From positions 1-36,784 of IMG/VR virus record IMGVR_UViG_3300025133_000321: a DNA stretch of 36,784 bases; one strand, written 5' to 3'. The notes below the pieces were generated by a model. The model was not told the origin of the DNA, did no database searches, and worked only from the letters and a program-made list of their open reading frames with translations. The position numbers were made by a program, and so were the translations under genes. Below are positions 26,447-33,909 of this stretch, piece after piece; position 1 is the first letter of the stretch; every line of letters begins with the position of its first letter. The DNA comes from a virus.

Positions 26447-26489
26447 CACGGGACTCCCGTGTTCTGTTTTCTGATGGGAACTCCCCATC
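26447..26489 (-). promoter_or_regulatory. Tandem hairpins in the gp32 leader
   Basis: Read on the minus strand there are two perfect six-base-pair stems: GATGGG-GAGTT-CCCATC (26489-26473) and CACGGG-AGT-CCCGTG (26461-26447), the second ending eight bases before the AAGGAG ribosome site. T4 controls gp32 translation through a leader pseudoknot; this may be a different structured operator with the same purpose. That function is inference. Confidence 0.6.
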
Positions 26490-26497
26490 TCTTAGTT

Positions 26498-26525
26498 ATT
26501 ATACAATAAAATCCCAACAATACAA
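26498..26525 (-). promoter_or_regulatory. Sigma70-like promoter for gp32
   Basis: Minus strand: TTGTAT at 26525-26520, 16-base spacer, TATAAT at 26503-26498. The -10 box is consensus and the -35 box matches TTGACA at four of six positions. Transcription would start just upstream of the leader hairpins. Confidence 0.6.
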
Positions 26526-26528
26526 CTG

Positions 26529-26756
26529 TCAAACTGGTAATATTGCAGTATTTTTTGGAATTAAATTTATCTCTATGCCTTCATTTTCTATTTTTTCAAT
26601 AATAGGCTTACTTAAATATTTGGCGGAAACTTCGGGTTCAATTTCATATTTTTCACCAACAGAAAGAACTGCTTCTATATAAGAGGTGTCTTCCTTTTTA
26701 ACATAATTCTCTATATCCTTTAAGAAGGAATTTTGTTTCTCTTTGTCCATTAGCAT
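26529..26756 (-). CDS. 33: Late-promoter transcription co-activator gp33-like
   Basis: Using the ATG at 26756 the protein has 75 residues (T4 gp33 112), with AGGA eleven bases upstream; a second ATG at 26750 is also possible. The core TSYIEAVLSVGEKYEI...AKYLSKPIIEKIENE can be laid along T4 gp33 (MSYLEATTAFLEENSI...AKFIPSGIIEKIQSE), with GI/EINLI after it. gp33 joins the sliding clamp to RNA polymerase at T4 late promoters. An upstream frame extends to 26852, but it runs through the promoter and is not likely to be translated. It sits directly upstream of gp32. Confidence 0.82.
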   Translation of the reverse strand: MLMDKEKQNSFLKDIENYVKKEDTSYIEAVLSVGEKYEIEPEVSAKYLSKPIIEKIENEGIEINLIPKNTAILPV

Positions 26757-26799
26757 TTTAGAATTGTTCCTATATTTTGTTTCAAAATTTGTTATATAT

Positions 26800-26827
26800 A
26801 GTATAATGTGAATCGCATTTAAGTCAA
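26800..26827 (-). promoter_or_regulatory. Sigma70-like promoter for gp33
   Basis: Minus strand: TTGACT at 26827-26822, 16-base spacer, TATACT at 26805-26800. On the plus strand TATAAT at 26802-26807 overlaps this -10 box, in front of the divergent structural gene, but lacks a good plus -35 box. Confidence 0.7.
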
Positions 26828-26852
26828 GATTAATTCTGGAGAAAATTCTCAC

Positions 26853-28232
26853 ATGACCGATACCAACGATAACCTAACACTCGATATTAGCGGAAATACC
26901 GCCTCTGTAGCCACAGATTATGGCCATTCATCTCATGGACTAACAGCAGCACATGTTCCATTACAAAAACTTGTATGGGGAGATGATTCTGCTAGTTACA
27001 GAACATCATTAACTAATCCCCTACCCATCCAATGGGCAGGAGCAACAGGTCCAGTAGACATGACTGGTAATGTAAGTGGTCAAACTGGATCCAGATTCCC
27101 AGTAACCAATGTGTTGACTCAGAGCGGAGATAGAAATGAATTTCTTGCTGTCGCAGGAGATACTGCCGGTCTGCCCTTGGGCATTTCTGGTGCGATTCAA
27201 GGACTTGTAGATGGCCATCCTCTTGGTATATGTGGTTCTGTTAGTATTAAGGGTATGTATCCAGAGTACGGTGCGGGTGTTGATTGGACAGGTGTTCAAA
27301 TCCAAGGTGTCACCTGTATAGGTGGATCAGGAACCATAACCGTAGCAGGAGAGTCCTATGGAGTCACAGCAGGGTTTGGTATCCCCATTGCTATCACCGC
27401 AGGAAGACGCTTAGACTCTAGTGTGGATAGTGTAGCGATCACCGGAACTGTCGGTGTAAGTGGCGGAAAAGACTTAACATCAGCCACGGATTCTGTCTCT
27501 TGTTTCGGACACGATCAAGGTAGGCACGTATTTTCAAAGGTATTCGCATCTGATGGCACAACTCTTGGTGCATCTGGTGAATATCTTAAAGTTTGGATGG
27601 GTGGTGCAGACATCAATGCAACTGTCAACGTTTCCAGCATACATGGTGTTACCAACTCAACAGAAACTCCACTAAGAGTTCAAGGTTTCGAAGACGGAAC
27701 TGGTCACTCTCCAGTAGTAATTAAAGGTGAAAATGCAGGCGGAGCAATTGATATTGTTTCCACCAATTCCCTATCAACAAGTGTAGATAATGTCGTAGAA
27801 ATACAAGATGATGATATCATCAACCACATGAAAGATTCTGACAAACCTCTGATAAACACTCTTAATAGTATAAAAACTGGAACGGATCAAATTTCCCCAT
27901 TAAGAACAGATCTTAAAAGTGGAAATATACAATCAACAATTTTAGAAATAAAAAGACCGGCCAGTTTAAGGTCTGGATCAAAGACGGCGACAGCGACAGC
28001 ACAACCTTTAAGTAACAACTTAGAATTAAAAACCGGAGTTACCCTTAAGAGTTCGCCGTCAAACACCGGAAATATATTAATAGGAGGTAGAGGATTGGTG
28101 AATTCCTCCGCAAGTGGATATTTACTTGAACCCGGAGAATCAATATATTTAGAAGTAAATAATCTAAAAACAATATATGTCAAATCAGACAACGCTGGAG
28201 ACAGTCCAAAAATATATTACATCGGTAGTTGA
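26853..28232 (+). CDS. Virion structural protein, unassigned
   Basis: The protein has 459 residues, GGAG eleven bases upstream. The sequence is Gly/Ser/Thr-rich and beta-like, with repeated short units such as VSIKG, ITGTVGVSGG and NATVNVSS. The C-terminus ends GYLLEPGESIYLEVN, then KTIYVKSDNAGDSPKIYYIG, a closing seen in many decoration or fibre-associated phage proteins. It is first in a plus-strand run of three large genes. A structural role is probable; location unknown. Confidence 0.75.
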   Translation: MTDTNDNLTLDISGNTASVATDYGHSSHGLTAAHVPLQKLVWGDDSASYRTSLTNPLPIQWAGATGPVDMTGNVSGQTGSRFPVTNVLTQSGDRNEFLAVAGDTAGLPLGISGAIQGLVDGHPLGICGSVSIKGMYPEYGAGVDWTGVQIQGVTCIGGSGTITVAGESYGVTAGFGIPIAITAGRRLDSSVDSVAITGTVGVSGGKDLTSATDSVSCFGHDQGRHVFSKVFASDGTTLGASGEYLKVWMGGADINATVNVSSIHGVTNSTETPLRVQGFEDGTGHSPVVIKGENAGGAIDIVSTNSLSTSVDNVVEIQDDDIINHMKDSDKPLINTLNSIKTGTDQISPLRTDLKSGNIQSTILEIKRPASLRSGSKTATATAQPLSNNLELKTGVTLKSSPSNTGNILIGGRGLVNSSASGYLLEPGESIYLEVNNLKTIYVKSDNAGDSPKIYYIGS

Positions 28233-28248
28233 TAATAAAGAAGTTATT

Positions 28249-30738
28249 ATGTCGTTTAGAAACAACAAAAAAATAAAACGAGTAGTTCGGCAACATCTTC
28301 CTTTTAGCGAGGGGAGATTTGTTGCATTAAGATTTATTGATACCCTAGACGAATTATATGATAAAACAGAATCTATAGTTGAAAATCCAAACATAACATT
28401 TAATGGAAATAGTGTTATTGTTGATTATGGTTATGTTTTAAATTCATCAAAATCTTCATTAGAGAAGGTGCTGTTCTTCTTCAGGGATGGGTTAAATAAG
28501 AATGATATAATAACACTAAGCGATGGTGAATATTTAAACGAAATGTCAGGTGATTCTGAAATAAGAGATTATTCAGGAACATATTATTTCAAATCTTTTG
28601 ATGCTAATCTTCTAATTGCATCTTTAGAAAAAATATCAATAAACAACGAAAGTTCCTATTATAATAAATTAAATAAAAACCACTTCATAAGTAATTCAAT
28701 AAAATGGACAACAACTTCTTCTGAAAAAAAGATAGTAAAAACCAATGAGATTGTAAATGAACTCGGAAGTAACTCTCTTAATTCTTTCGTGAATACATTA
28801 GGGGCAATTGAAGCAAATGATATATTAGAAATAATCATCCCCGATGAAGAAATAAAAAGGTTTACAGTAGAAGAATATAACTCAGAAAATGATATAGAAA
28901 GAATTATAGTAAAAGAGGATGTTTCTGAAGAAGAAGATTTGTTCGGAACACCAACTTTTGTAAGACTATTCAGAATTCCATCAAAAACAGATTCTTCATC
29001 TGATACCACGACAACAAATAGATCAATTTCACCACCACCAACACCAAAAGCAACCAGAACCCAACCACCACCAACACCAAAAGCAACCAGAACCCAACCA
29101 CCATCATCACAAAAAACAACAACTCCACCAACATCAACACCAAAAGCAACCAGAACCCAACCAACAGTAAGACCATCATCTACTAGTAAGGAAAGGGTTA
29201 AGTCCTCAAAAAACAAAAAATCATATGAAACCAAATGGAATAATTCTGGTAAAGAACTATTCAATGTTGAAGTTACCACTCAAGGTGGCAGAAACGTTTA
29301 TGCTATAAATGGTACTCCCCAAAAACAATTGACTTTGATTAGGGGGGAAACATACCGGTTTAATACTAAACATCCATCAATGGGAAATAAAGGTTTTACT
29401 AATACTAATCATCCATTGGTATTTTCAACCAGAAAAGATGCTAGAATACCAGATGGAACAATAGTTGATTCCCTAAAAACTTGGAAATCACCAACAAAGG
29501 AAGGAAGCAGAGGTTCATATCAATATCTAGAAATACCACACAATATAAAAACAAACATATATTATGCTTGTGGAAATCATAAAGATATGGGTGGAATTAT
29601 TCGGTTATCCTCTTCTGCAACATTAACACCACATACGAATACCCCAAAAACACGAGGCACTGGTGTACCTTGGGATGATCCAGATATACCAGCACCCGCC
29701 ACTAGAGCAATGTGTAGTTGTTGTGATGGAACAGAATGTGGAGATGGTAATTTTCCCGGTTCCGAATCAAGCAGAACCGGTGGTTGTTGGTCGTGTATAT
29801 GGAAAGCAATACGAAAAGTAGAATCATCATGGGTGAAGGACCGTTGCGAAAATCCATGTAACTGTGTTGGGGATAATGGTAATGCTTGTGGTCCATTCCA
29901 AATATGGAAATCATATTTGATTGATGCAATCGAAAAGTGCCCGGGCATATTAACTGAATTTGGATTAACGGGTGCTGCTGCCGCTCATTCATTTTTATGT
30001 GAACCTTGCCCTTCTGGTGATACAGCGTGTTGTACAAAAAAATGGAATCTATCTAAAAGAATAATAGAATGTTATATGCAAAGATACGTCAAACCCGGCC
30101 GTGGTAAATGTAAGGGAACCGGTAGGGACGGTTGTTTTACATGTGAAGATATAGCAAGAATGCATAATGGTGGACATTGTGGTCATAGAAGAAATACCAC
30201 AGACGATTATTGGACAGAAGTAAAAAACAAAATGAAAGAAATGTGTGAAGAAAACTGCCAATGCTGCGATTGTTGTGGTTCTAAAAGTGATACAGGAATG
30301 GGAGCCGCTGCACCTTCTGAATGCAAAAAAGGTAGTTGCGGAGAGAAGGATTGTAATGTATGTTGTAGATATGGAACAAACGATGATGGCCATTACACAC
30401 TAATACATTGTTATGATGATATATCATGTGAAGAATGTTATTGTTTTCAAGACATGAATGACGACCTAAACGACCATGAATTCGTATGTAAAGCATCAAC
30501 ATTGGACCCGCCAGAACCGTGTGGTTGGAAAGGATGTGACAAGAGGAAATACATTGGAGGATGTGACGCACATCGTGTCGAAGCAACTCTAACAGGACCA
30601 TGTGAATCACTACCACCACATATACCTGGCGGTGGTTGGATACCAGAATGTCAATATTACGAATGGTGTCAAGCAAATTGTAATGGACAGTGCGGTAGAC
30701 CACCTATTCCGGGTTCGGGACCAGGAAGTATAGGATAA
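28249..30738 (+). CDS. Large cysteine-rich virion protein: cupredoxin-like domain plus lysozyme-like domain
   Basis: The protein has 829 residues from the ATG at 28249, which is preceded by AAAGAAG; a frame start at 28177 lies inside the previous gene. Residues about 1-245 are a novel alpha/beta region. Residues about 257-315 are a Pro/Thr/Lys-rich linker with repeats PTPKATRTQPP. Residues about 326-454 resemble a cupredoxin: LTLIRGETYRFN, NHPLVFS (His388), then YYACGNHKDMGG, giving Cys441-x2-His444-x2-Met447. Residues about 500-670 resemble a lysozyme: KVESSW (Glu525), GDNGNACGPFQIW, IARMHNGGHCGH and DDYW. A Cys-rich C-terminus closes the protein. It is probably a tail-associated peptidoglycan hydrolase; the copper role is inferred. 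Confidence 0.82.
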   Translation: MSFRNNKKIKRVVRQHLPFSEGRFVALRFIDTLDELYDKTESIVENPNITFNGNSVIVDYGYVLNSSKSSLEKVLFFFRDGLNKNDIITLSDGEYLNEMSGDSEIRDYSGTYYFKSFDANLLIASLEKISINNESSYYNKLNKNHFISNSIKWTTTSSEKKIVKTNEIVNELGSNSLNSFVNTLGAIEANDILEIIIPDEEIKRFTVEEYNSENDIERIIVKEDVSEEEDLFGTPTFVRLFRIPSKTDSSSDTTTTNRSISPPPTPKATRTQPPPTPKATRTQPPSSQKTTTPPTSTPKATRTQPTVRPSSTSKERVKSSKNKKSYETKWNNSGKELFNVEVTTQGGRNVYAINGTPQKQLTLIRGETYRFNTKHPSMGNKGFTNTNHPLVFSTRKDARIPDGTIVDSLKTWKSPTKEGSRGSYQYLEIPHNIKTNIYYACGNHKDMGGIIRLSSSATLTPHTNTPKTRGTGVPWDDPDIPAPATRAMCSCCDGTECGDGNFPGSESSRTGGCWSCIWKAIRKVESSWVKDRCENPCNCVGDNGNACGPFQIWKSYLIDAIEKCPGILTEFGLTGAAAAHSFLCEPCPSGDTACCTKKWNLSKRIIECYMQRYVKPGRGKCKGTGRDGCFTCEDIARMHNGGHCGHRRNTTDDYWTEVKNKMKEMCEENCQCCDCCGSKSDTGMGAAAPSECKKGSCGEKDCNVCCRYGTNDDGHYTLIHCYDDISCEECYCFQDMNDDLNDHEFVCKASTLDPPEPCGWKGCDKRKYIGGCDAHRVEATLTGPCESLPPHIPGGGWIPECQYYEWCQANCNGQCGRPPIPGSGPGSIG
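29041..29163 (+). repeat. Three 27-base direct repeats in the Pro/Thr linker
   Basis: Identical units starting ACACCAAAAGC and ending CCCAACCA occur at 29041-29067, 29074-29100 and 29137-29163. They encode TPKATRTQP. The spacing is 33 and 63 bases, all in frame, so copies can be lost or gained without breaking the protein. Confidence 0.92.
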
Positions 30739-30743
30739 TATTA

Positions 30744-32657
30744 ATGCCAACTCCACCCAAAAAAAGACACGGGAACATAAAAGTTCACAAACCCAAAATA
30801 AAAAACAATCGTAAATATAAGTTTGTTTCGGATGGTACTTGTGTAAATTGTAGGGATATTGATGAAATAAAAGAAGGCTTTACATCCAATATAACCCCCG
30901 ACAAAACCCCAAAAATAACTCCAACAATTGAGGATCCTAATGGACAATCATGGACAAGAGGGTGGTGGGGAGGGGACTACCCCGGCTGTTGTTGTCATTA
31001 TGTTGATGGTGAAAAAACATGTACAGACCAAATCTATGAAGATGATTGTTTAAATTCTGGTGACTATACAGATCCTGCGTGGTGGCTTGGGGGTTGTAAT
31101 TACAACAATGGTTGCGCACATTTTTGTGGGACTTATGATGATTGTGCGTTTGATAGATACCCCGCAGTTAAGAGAATATGGATGGATCCTGAAGTATGCG
31201 AAAAGAATCCAGAGTTGACATGTTGGAACAGTCCTGTTCTGGATAGACAACCATATGCATTAATGGATTTCGGTTTTCAAATTTTATTAGATGGATGGGA
31301 TCCTTGGGTTGGTAAGCCGGGTACTCCAATACCACCACCAACTGTTCCTTCTCAAAACGTACCCAAACCATATAAAGGTTGGAGAGGGCATTGGTATAAT
31401 GTTTTTGATATATGGAATCCAAATAATTGGTGTATGGGCACAGACATGTATCCATCATGCGGCGACACGGTATGCTCCAGCGCGGATTATCCGGCTAGTA
31501 ATTGTTGCGATAATGCTTACGACCCGGGACAAGATGCAATTCCATATTTCACAGTAGATTGGTTTCAAGAATATAATATCGTAATAAAACCAAGAAGATA
31601 TGATGTCAATGGGGAACCATGTGTAATAATACCACCCGAACCAGAATGCTATCTAAATGAGGATTGTCCAGAAGGATTTTGTTGTGAGGATGAAGTTTGC
31701 ATTGAAGGTGATGATGATGATTGCAACGATACTACCGGATCCCCCATAAGCACTTATGTTGGTGCTGATGAATATTGCAACGAACCAATAGAAGTAGATT
31801 TTAGACTACCGTGGTGTTCAGGCTCCCCCGGAATATGTTCGGATCATGATGTGGGATGTTATGATGTGCATGGTTGGATGGGAGCATATGATGTTTTTAT
31901 TGATAAACATTTCTTACCCGAAAGAGGGAATCCAGACAACAAACAACCACATTTTGGGTACGAAGCAGAACCACATCCGGGGTATCCCGGCGGCGCGCCA
32001 TGTACTCCACAAAGAACAATAAAACTCAGATGGGAAGCAGGTGATAATTCCCCAAGATATATCAAATTTAGATATAATTATGAGAGTAACTCGCTTAGAA
32101 ATATGGGAATGTCTCCAGGTCAAATTAAAGATCAATTCCTAAATAGAGTTATCTCACCCAATTCTTCCGTAGCGAAAGAAAACAGAATAGCAAACCTCAC
32201 TCGGGGAGCAACAGAAGAAAATAAATGGTTCTTTCCGTTTGGTCGTACTCGATCCTATGGCGCAACATATGGTGGTCTTGAATTTGCCATTGCAGTTCCT
32301 AATGATGCTTCATGGAACCATCACCGCGTAGCATGGTCTCAATATCAAGGACAACATCACGAATTCAACCCAGATAGATCCGGTGAAAGTGATAGAGGTT
32401 TATATTATTGGGGCAGCACCATAGGGAATATGGTGGGTATGCCGTTCCCCCCACACGCAAGAAGCCGGCATTTATATCCATTCTTAAAATCAATGGTAAA
32501 TTATCCTGATTATCCAGAAGAATACGAATCATGGCCAATAGAGATAGACAATTCAGTTACTAGACCTTGGGGGGATAATGTAAAGGAACAAAGTGAACAG
32601 TATTTCGGCTCTTTTGATTGGACAATACCCGGTAATAAGTTGCCCGAAAATTCATAA
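30744..32657 (+). CDS. Cys/Trp-rich virion protein, unknown family
   Basis: The protein has 637 residues, with ATAGGA before the ATG, six bases after the lysozyme-fusion stop. A basic start (PTPPKKRHGNIKVHKPKIKN) is followed by cysteine-rich segments (YPGCCCHYVDGEKTC, SNCCDNAYDPG, DCPEGFCCEDEVC) like those of the other cysteine-rich genes. The second half contains many Trp/Tyr/His residues (ASWNHHRVAWSQYQGQHHEF) and looks like a globular domain. No transmembrane segment or signal peptide is seen. It is probably a virion component like its neighbours, but I do not recognise it. Confidence 0.75.
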   Translation: MPTPPKKRHGNIKVHKPKIKNNRKYKFVSDGTCVNCRDIDEIKEGFTSNITPDKTPKITPTIEDPNGQSWTRGWWGGDYPGCCCHYVDGEKTCTDQIYEDDCLNSGDYTDPAWWLGGCNYNNGCAHFCGTYDDCAFDRYPAVKRIWMDPEVCEKNPELTCWNSPVLDRQPYALMDFGFQILLDGWDPWVGKPGTPIPPPTVPSQNVPKPYKGWRGHWYNVFDIWNPNNWCMGTDMYPSCGDTVCSSADYPASNCCDNAYDPGQDAIPYFTVDWFQEYNIVIKPRRYDVNGEPCVIIPPEPECYLNEDCPEGFCCEDEVCIEGDDDDCNDTTGSPISTYVGADEYCNEPIEVDFRLPWCSGSPGICSDHDVGCYDVHGWMGAYDVFIDKHFLPERGNPDNKQPHFGYEAEPHPGYPGGAPCTPQRTIKLRWEAGDNSPRYIKFRYNYESNSLRNMGMSPGQIKDQFLNRVISPNSSVAKENRIANLTRGATEENKWFFPFGRTRSYGATYGGLEFAIAVPNDASWNHHRVAWSQYQGQHHEFNPDRSGESDRGLYYWGSTIGNMVGMPFPPHARSRHLYPFLKSMVNYPDYPEEYESWPIEIDNSVTRPWGDNVKEQSEQYFGSFDWTIPGNKLPENS

Positions 32658-32731
32658 CACGCCTGGCAGGACTCGAACCTGCAACATTCGCCTTAGAAGG
32701 GCGATACTCTTTCCAGTTGAGTTACAGGCGC
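32658..32731 (-). tRNA. tRNA-Arg (UCU)
   Basis: Cloverleaf on the minus strand: acceptor GCGCCTG pairs with CAGGCGT. Anticodon loop CTTCTAA on stem TCGCC/GGCGA gives anticodon UCU (codon AGA). T arm GCAGG-TTCGAGT-CCTGC. CCA is not encoded. The 3' end abuts the stop of the convergent 637-residue gene. Confidence 0.95.
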
Positions 32732-32734
32732 AAA

Positions 32735-32808
32735 CGAGATGGACGGGACTCGAACCCGCAACCACCGGCTCGACAGGCCGGTATTCTGACCAATTGAACT
32801 ACCATCCC
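32735..32808 (-). tRNA. tRNA-Asp (GUC)
   Basis: Acceptor GGGATGG pairs with CCATCTC (one G-U). Anticodon loop CTGTCGA on stem CCGGC/GCCGG gives GUC. Discriminator G fits tRNA-Asp. T arm GCGGG-TTCGAGT-CCCGT. No CCA encoded. Three bases separate it from tRNA-Arg. Confidence 0.95.
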
Positions 32809-32810
32809 AA

Positions 32811-32894
32811 TACGAGTGATGGGACTCGAACCCATATGTCCAACCGGACAACGGATTTTAAGTCCGTCGCGTATGCCAATTCCGCCACACTCGC
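32811..32894 (-). tRNA. tRNA-Leu (UAA)
   Basis: Acceptor GCGAGTG pairs with CACTCGT (one G-U), discriminator A. Anticodon loop CTTAAAA on ACGGA/TCCGT gives UAA (codon UUA). A long variable arm (TGTCC...GGACA) is the class II hallmark of tRNA-Leu. First gene of the three-tRNA operon. Confidence 0.95.
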
Positions 32895-32911
32895 TTCGTT
32901 TCATATGTTAT

Positions 32912-32940
32912 ATTATACCAAATGATGAGTGGGTTGTCAA
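32912..32940 (-). promoter_or_regulatory. Consensus sigma70 promoter of the tRNA operon
   Basis: Minus strand: TTGACA at 32940-32935, 17-base spacer, TATAAT at 32917-32912. All positions match consensus. The TGA of the -35 box is also the stop codon of the upstream 42-residue gene (32937-32939). Confidence 0.88.
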
Positions 32941-33065
32941 GATACTCGTAGAGTTTTTAAGTTATCGCCATTTTTATTAATAGTCAATTTCAAAACATTG
33001 TTTGAATAGGCTTTAGTAACTTTCATTCTGGTGTTGTCTTTGATGTGTATTACTATTTTTCTCAT
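32937..33065 (-). CDS. Small protein, 42 residues, unknown
   Basis: The ATG at 33065 overlaps the upstream stop as ATGA, so translation is probably coupled to the 148-residue gene. Sequence starts MRKIVIHIKDNTRMKVTKAY and is basic and beta-like, with no cysteine. It is too short to recognise. Its stop codon forms part of the tRNA promoter -35 box. Confidence 0.6.
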   Translation of the reverse strand: MRKIVIHIKDNTRMKVTKAYSNNVLKLTINKNGDNLKTLRVS

Positions 33066-33508
33066 CGGGTGACATCCTGAGAAACATCAAACCTTCCTTC
33101 AATTAGGCGAATAACAACACCATCACCATCTGTCAATTCAAAGTCATAAAAATGCTTACCACTGGGGACATTTATCATCGTTGATGCATCTGCATGAATG
33201 TATATACCGCCACTTATTCCGGCCGATCCCGTTCCCCCAGTAACAGTGGCATTCAAAAATATACCACCAACACCAGCAATTCCTGAACCAGAATATGAAC
33301 CAGTGACGCCCCCGCCAGTTAGACCTCTTTCAGAAGTAGTTCCTCGGAAATGTAGTATCTTATCAGATGAGTTACTAAATCTTCTCACCTGCATATTTGA
33401 AGAGTGATTCGCCATATCAATTGCAGTAGCGCCTGCCGTTTGATACTCCATATAGAGTTTAAAGGTAGAACCCTTTTCTGCATTAATATCATGTTTTCCT
33501 GCAACCAT
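33062..33508 (-). CDS. Virion structural protein (BppU-N-like, small)
   Basis: The protein has 148 residues. It starts GKHDINAEKGSTFKLYMEYQ, passes DMANHSSNMQVRRF, has a Gly-rich middle (TGGGVTGSYSGSGIAGVGG) and closes YDFELTDGDGVVIRLIEG then DVSQDVTR. The pattern 'DI-x-x-x-x-G-x-T-F...M-Q-VR...Y-D-x-EL...RL-x-EG-x-x-VS-x-x-VTR' is common in small tail or fibre proteins of T4-like aquatic phages, and resembles the N-terminal domain of BppU-like baseplate proteins. It lies away from the main structural block. AAGGA is about 16 bases from the ATG. Structural role likely. Confidence 0.75.
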   Translation of the reverse strand: MVAGKHDINAEKGSTFKLYMEYQTAGATAIDMANHSSNMQVRRFSNSSDKILHFRGTTSERGLTGGGVTGSYSGSGIAGVGGIFLNATVTGGTGSAGISGGIYIHADASTMINVPSGKHFYDFELTDGDGVVIRLIEGRFDVSQDVTR

Positions 33509-33550
33509 ATAGGAAAATCCTTTTTACTGCTTTATATTATATATGCCAGA

Positions 33551-33739
33551 TCAGTCTTGTATGAAATTGCCTTTGGGTACATCATCAAGCAATAGTTTAG
33601 CAACATCATTAACTTTCATCCATTGTGCAGATCCATCCTCGCATCTGATTTGGATTTTGTTTTCATCAATTTCCATATCAGAAACTGTTCCTTGTTTAAG
33701 TGATTCTTTGATCACTACTTTTTCTCCTAGATTATACAT
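33551..33739 (-). CDS. Small SH3/KOW-like protein, unknown
   Basis: The protein has 62 residues, with AAGGAG before the ATG. EKVVIKESLKQGTVSDMEI then IQIRCEDGSAQWMKVNDVAK looks like a small five-strand barrel with the 'G-x-V...I-x-V-R-x-x-DG' rhythm of KOW/Tudor-like folds. No family assigned. The start overlaps the end region of the next upstream basic gene, 14 bases apart. Confidence 0.65.
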   Translation of the reverse strand: MYNLGEKVVIKESLKQGTVSDMEIDENKIQIRCEDGSAQWMKVNDVAKLLLDDVPKGNFIQD

Positions 33740-33753
33740 TATAATCTCCTTTG

Positions 33754-33891
33754 TTAACGAATGCGTCTACCGTTACCACTTCTGGAAGTGCGTGCAGGGG
33801 CGTTACCCTTCTTTCTTTTTGGTCGCCGGGGGGAACCAATCTTAATCATGTTATTCACATGAGTGTCGTATTGTGCTTCTTTTTTTGCCAT
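33754..33891 (-). CDS. Small very basic protein, 45 residues
   Basis: The ATG at 33891 has AGGA twelve bases upstream. Sequence MAKKEAQYDTHVNNMIKIGS is followed by an Arg/Lys-rich tail (PRRPKRKKGN, RSGNGRRIR). Eleven Arg/Lys residues in the last 25 suggest nucleic-acid or protein binding. It is flanked tightly by genes on both sides. Function unknown. Confidence 0.65.
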   Translation of the reverse strand: MAKKEAQYDTHVNNMIKIGSPRRPKRKKGNAPARTSRSGNGRRIR

Positions 33892-33909
33892 TGCAACAAA
33901 TTCCTATTA

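Noticed and set aside
26429-26488. 20-codon N-terminal extension of gp32
   Set aside because: It runs through the two leader hairpins; AAGGAG and the gp32-like start both point to the ATG at 26428.
28177-28248. 24-codon N-terminal extension of the 829-residue protein
   Set aside because: It overlaps the end of the 459-residue gene and has no ribosome site; the ATG at 28249 follows AAAGAAG.
28659-29279. 206-codon minus-strand open frame rich in Val, Phe and Leu
   Set aside because: It is the antisense of the Pro/Thr linker and preceding region; composition follows from the complementary repeats, there is no ribosome site, and the plus-strand gene is well supported.
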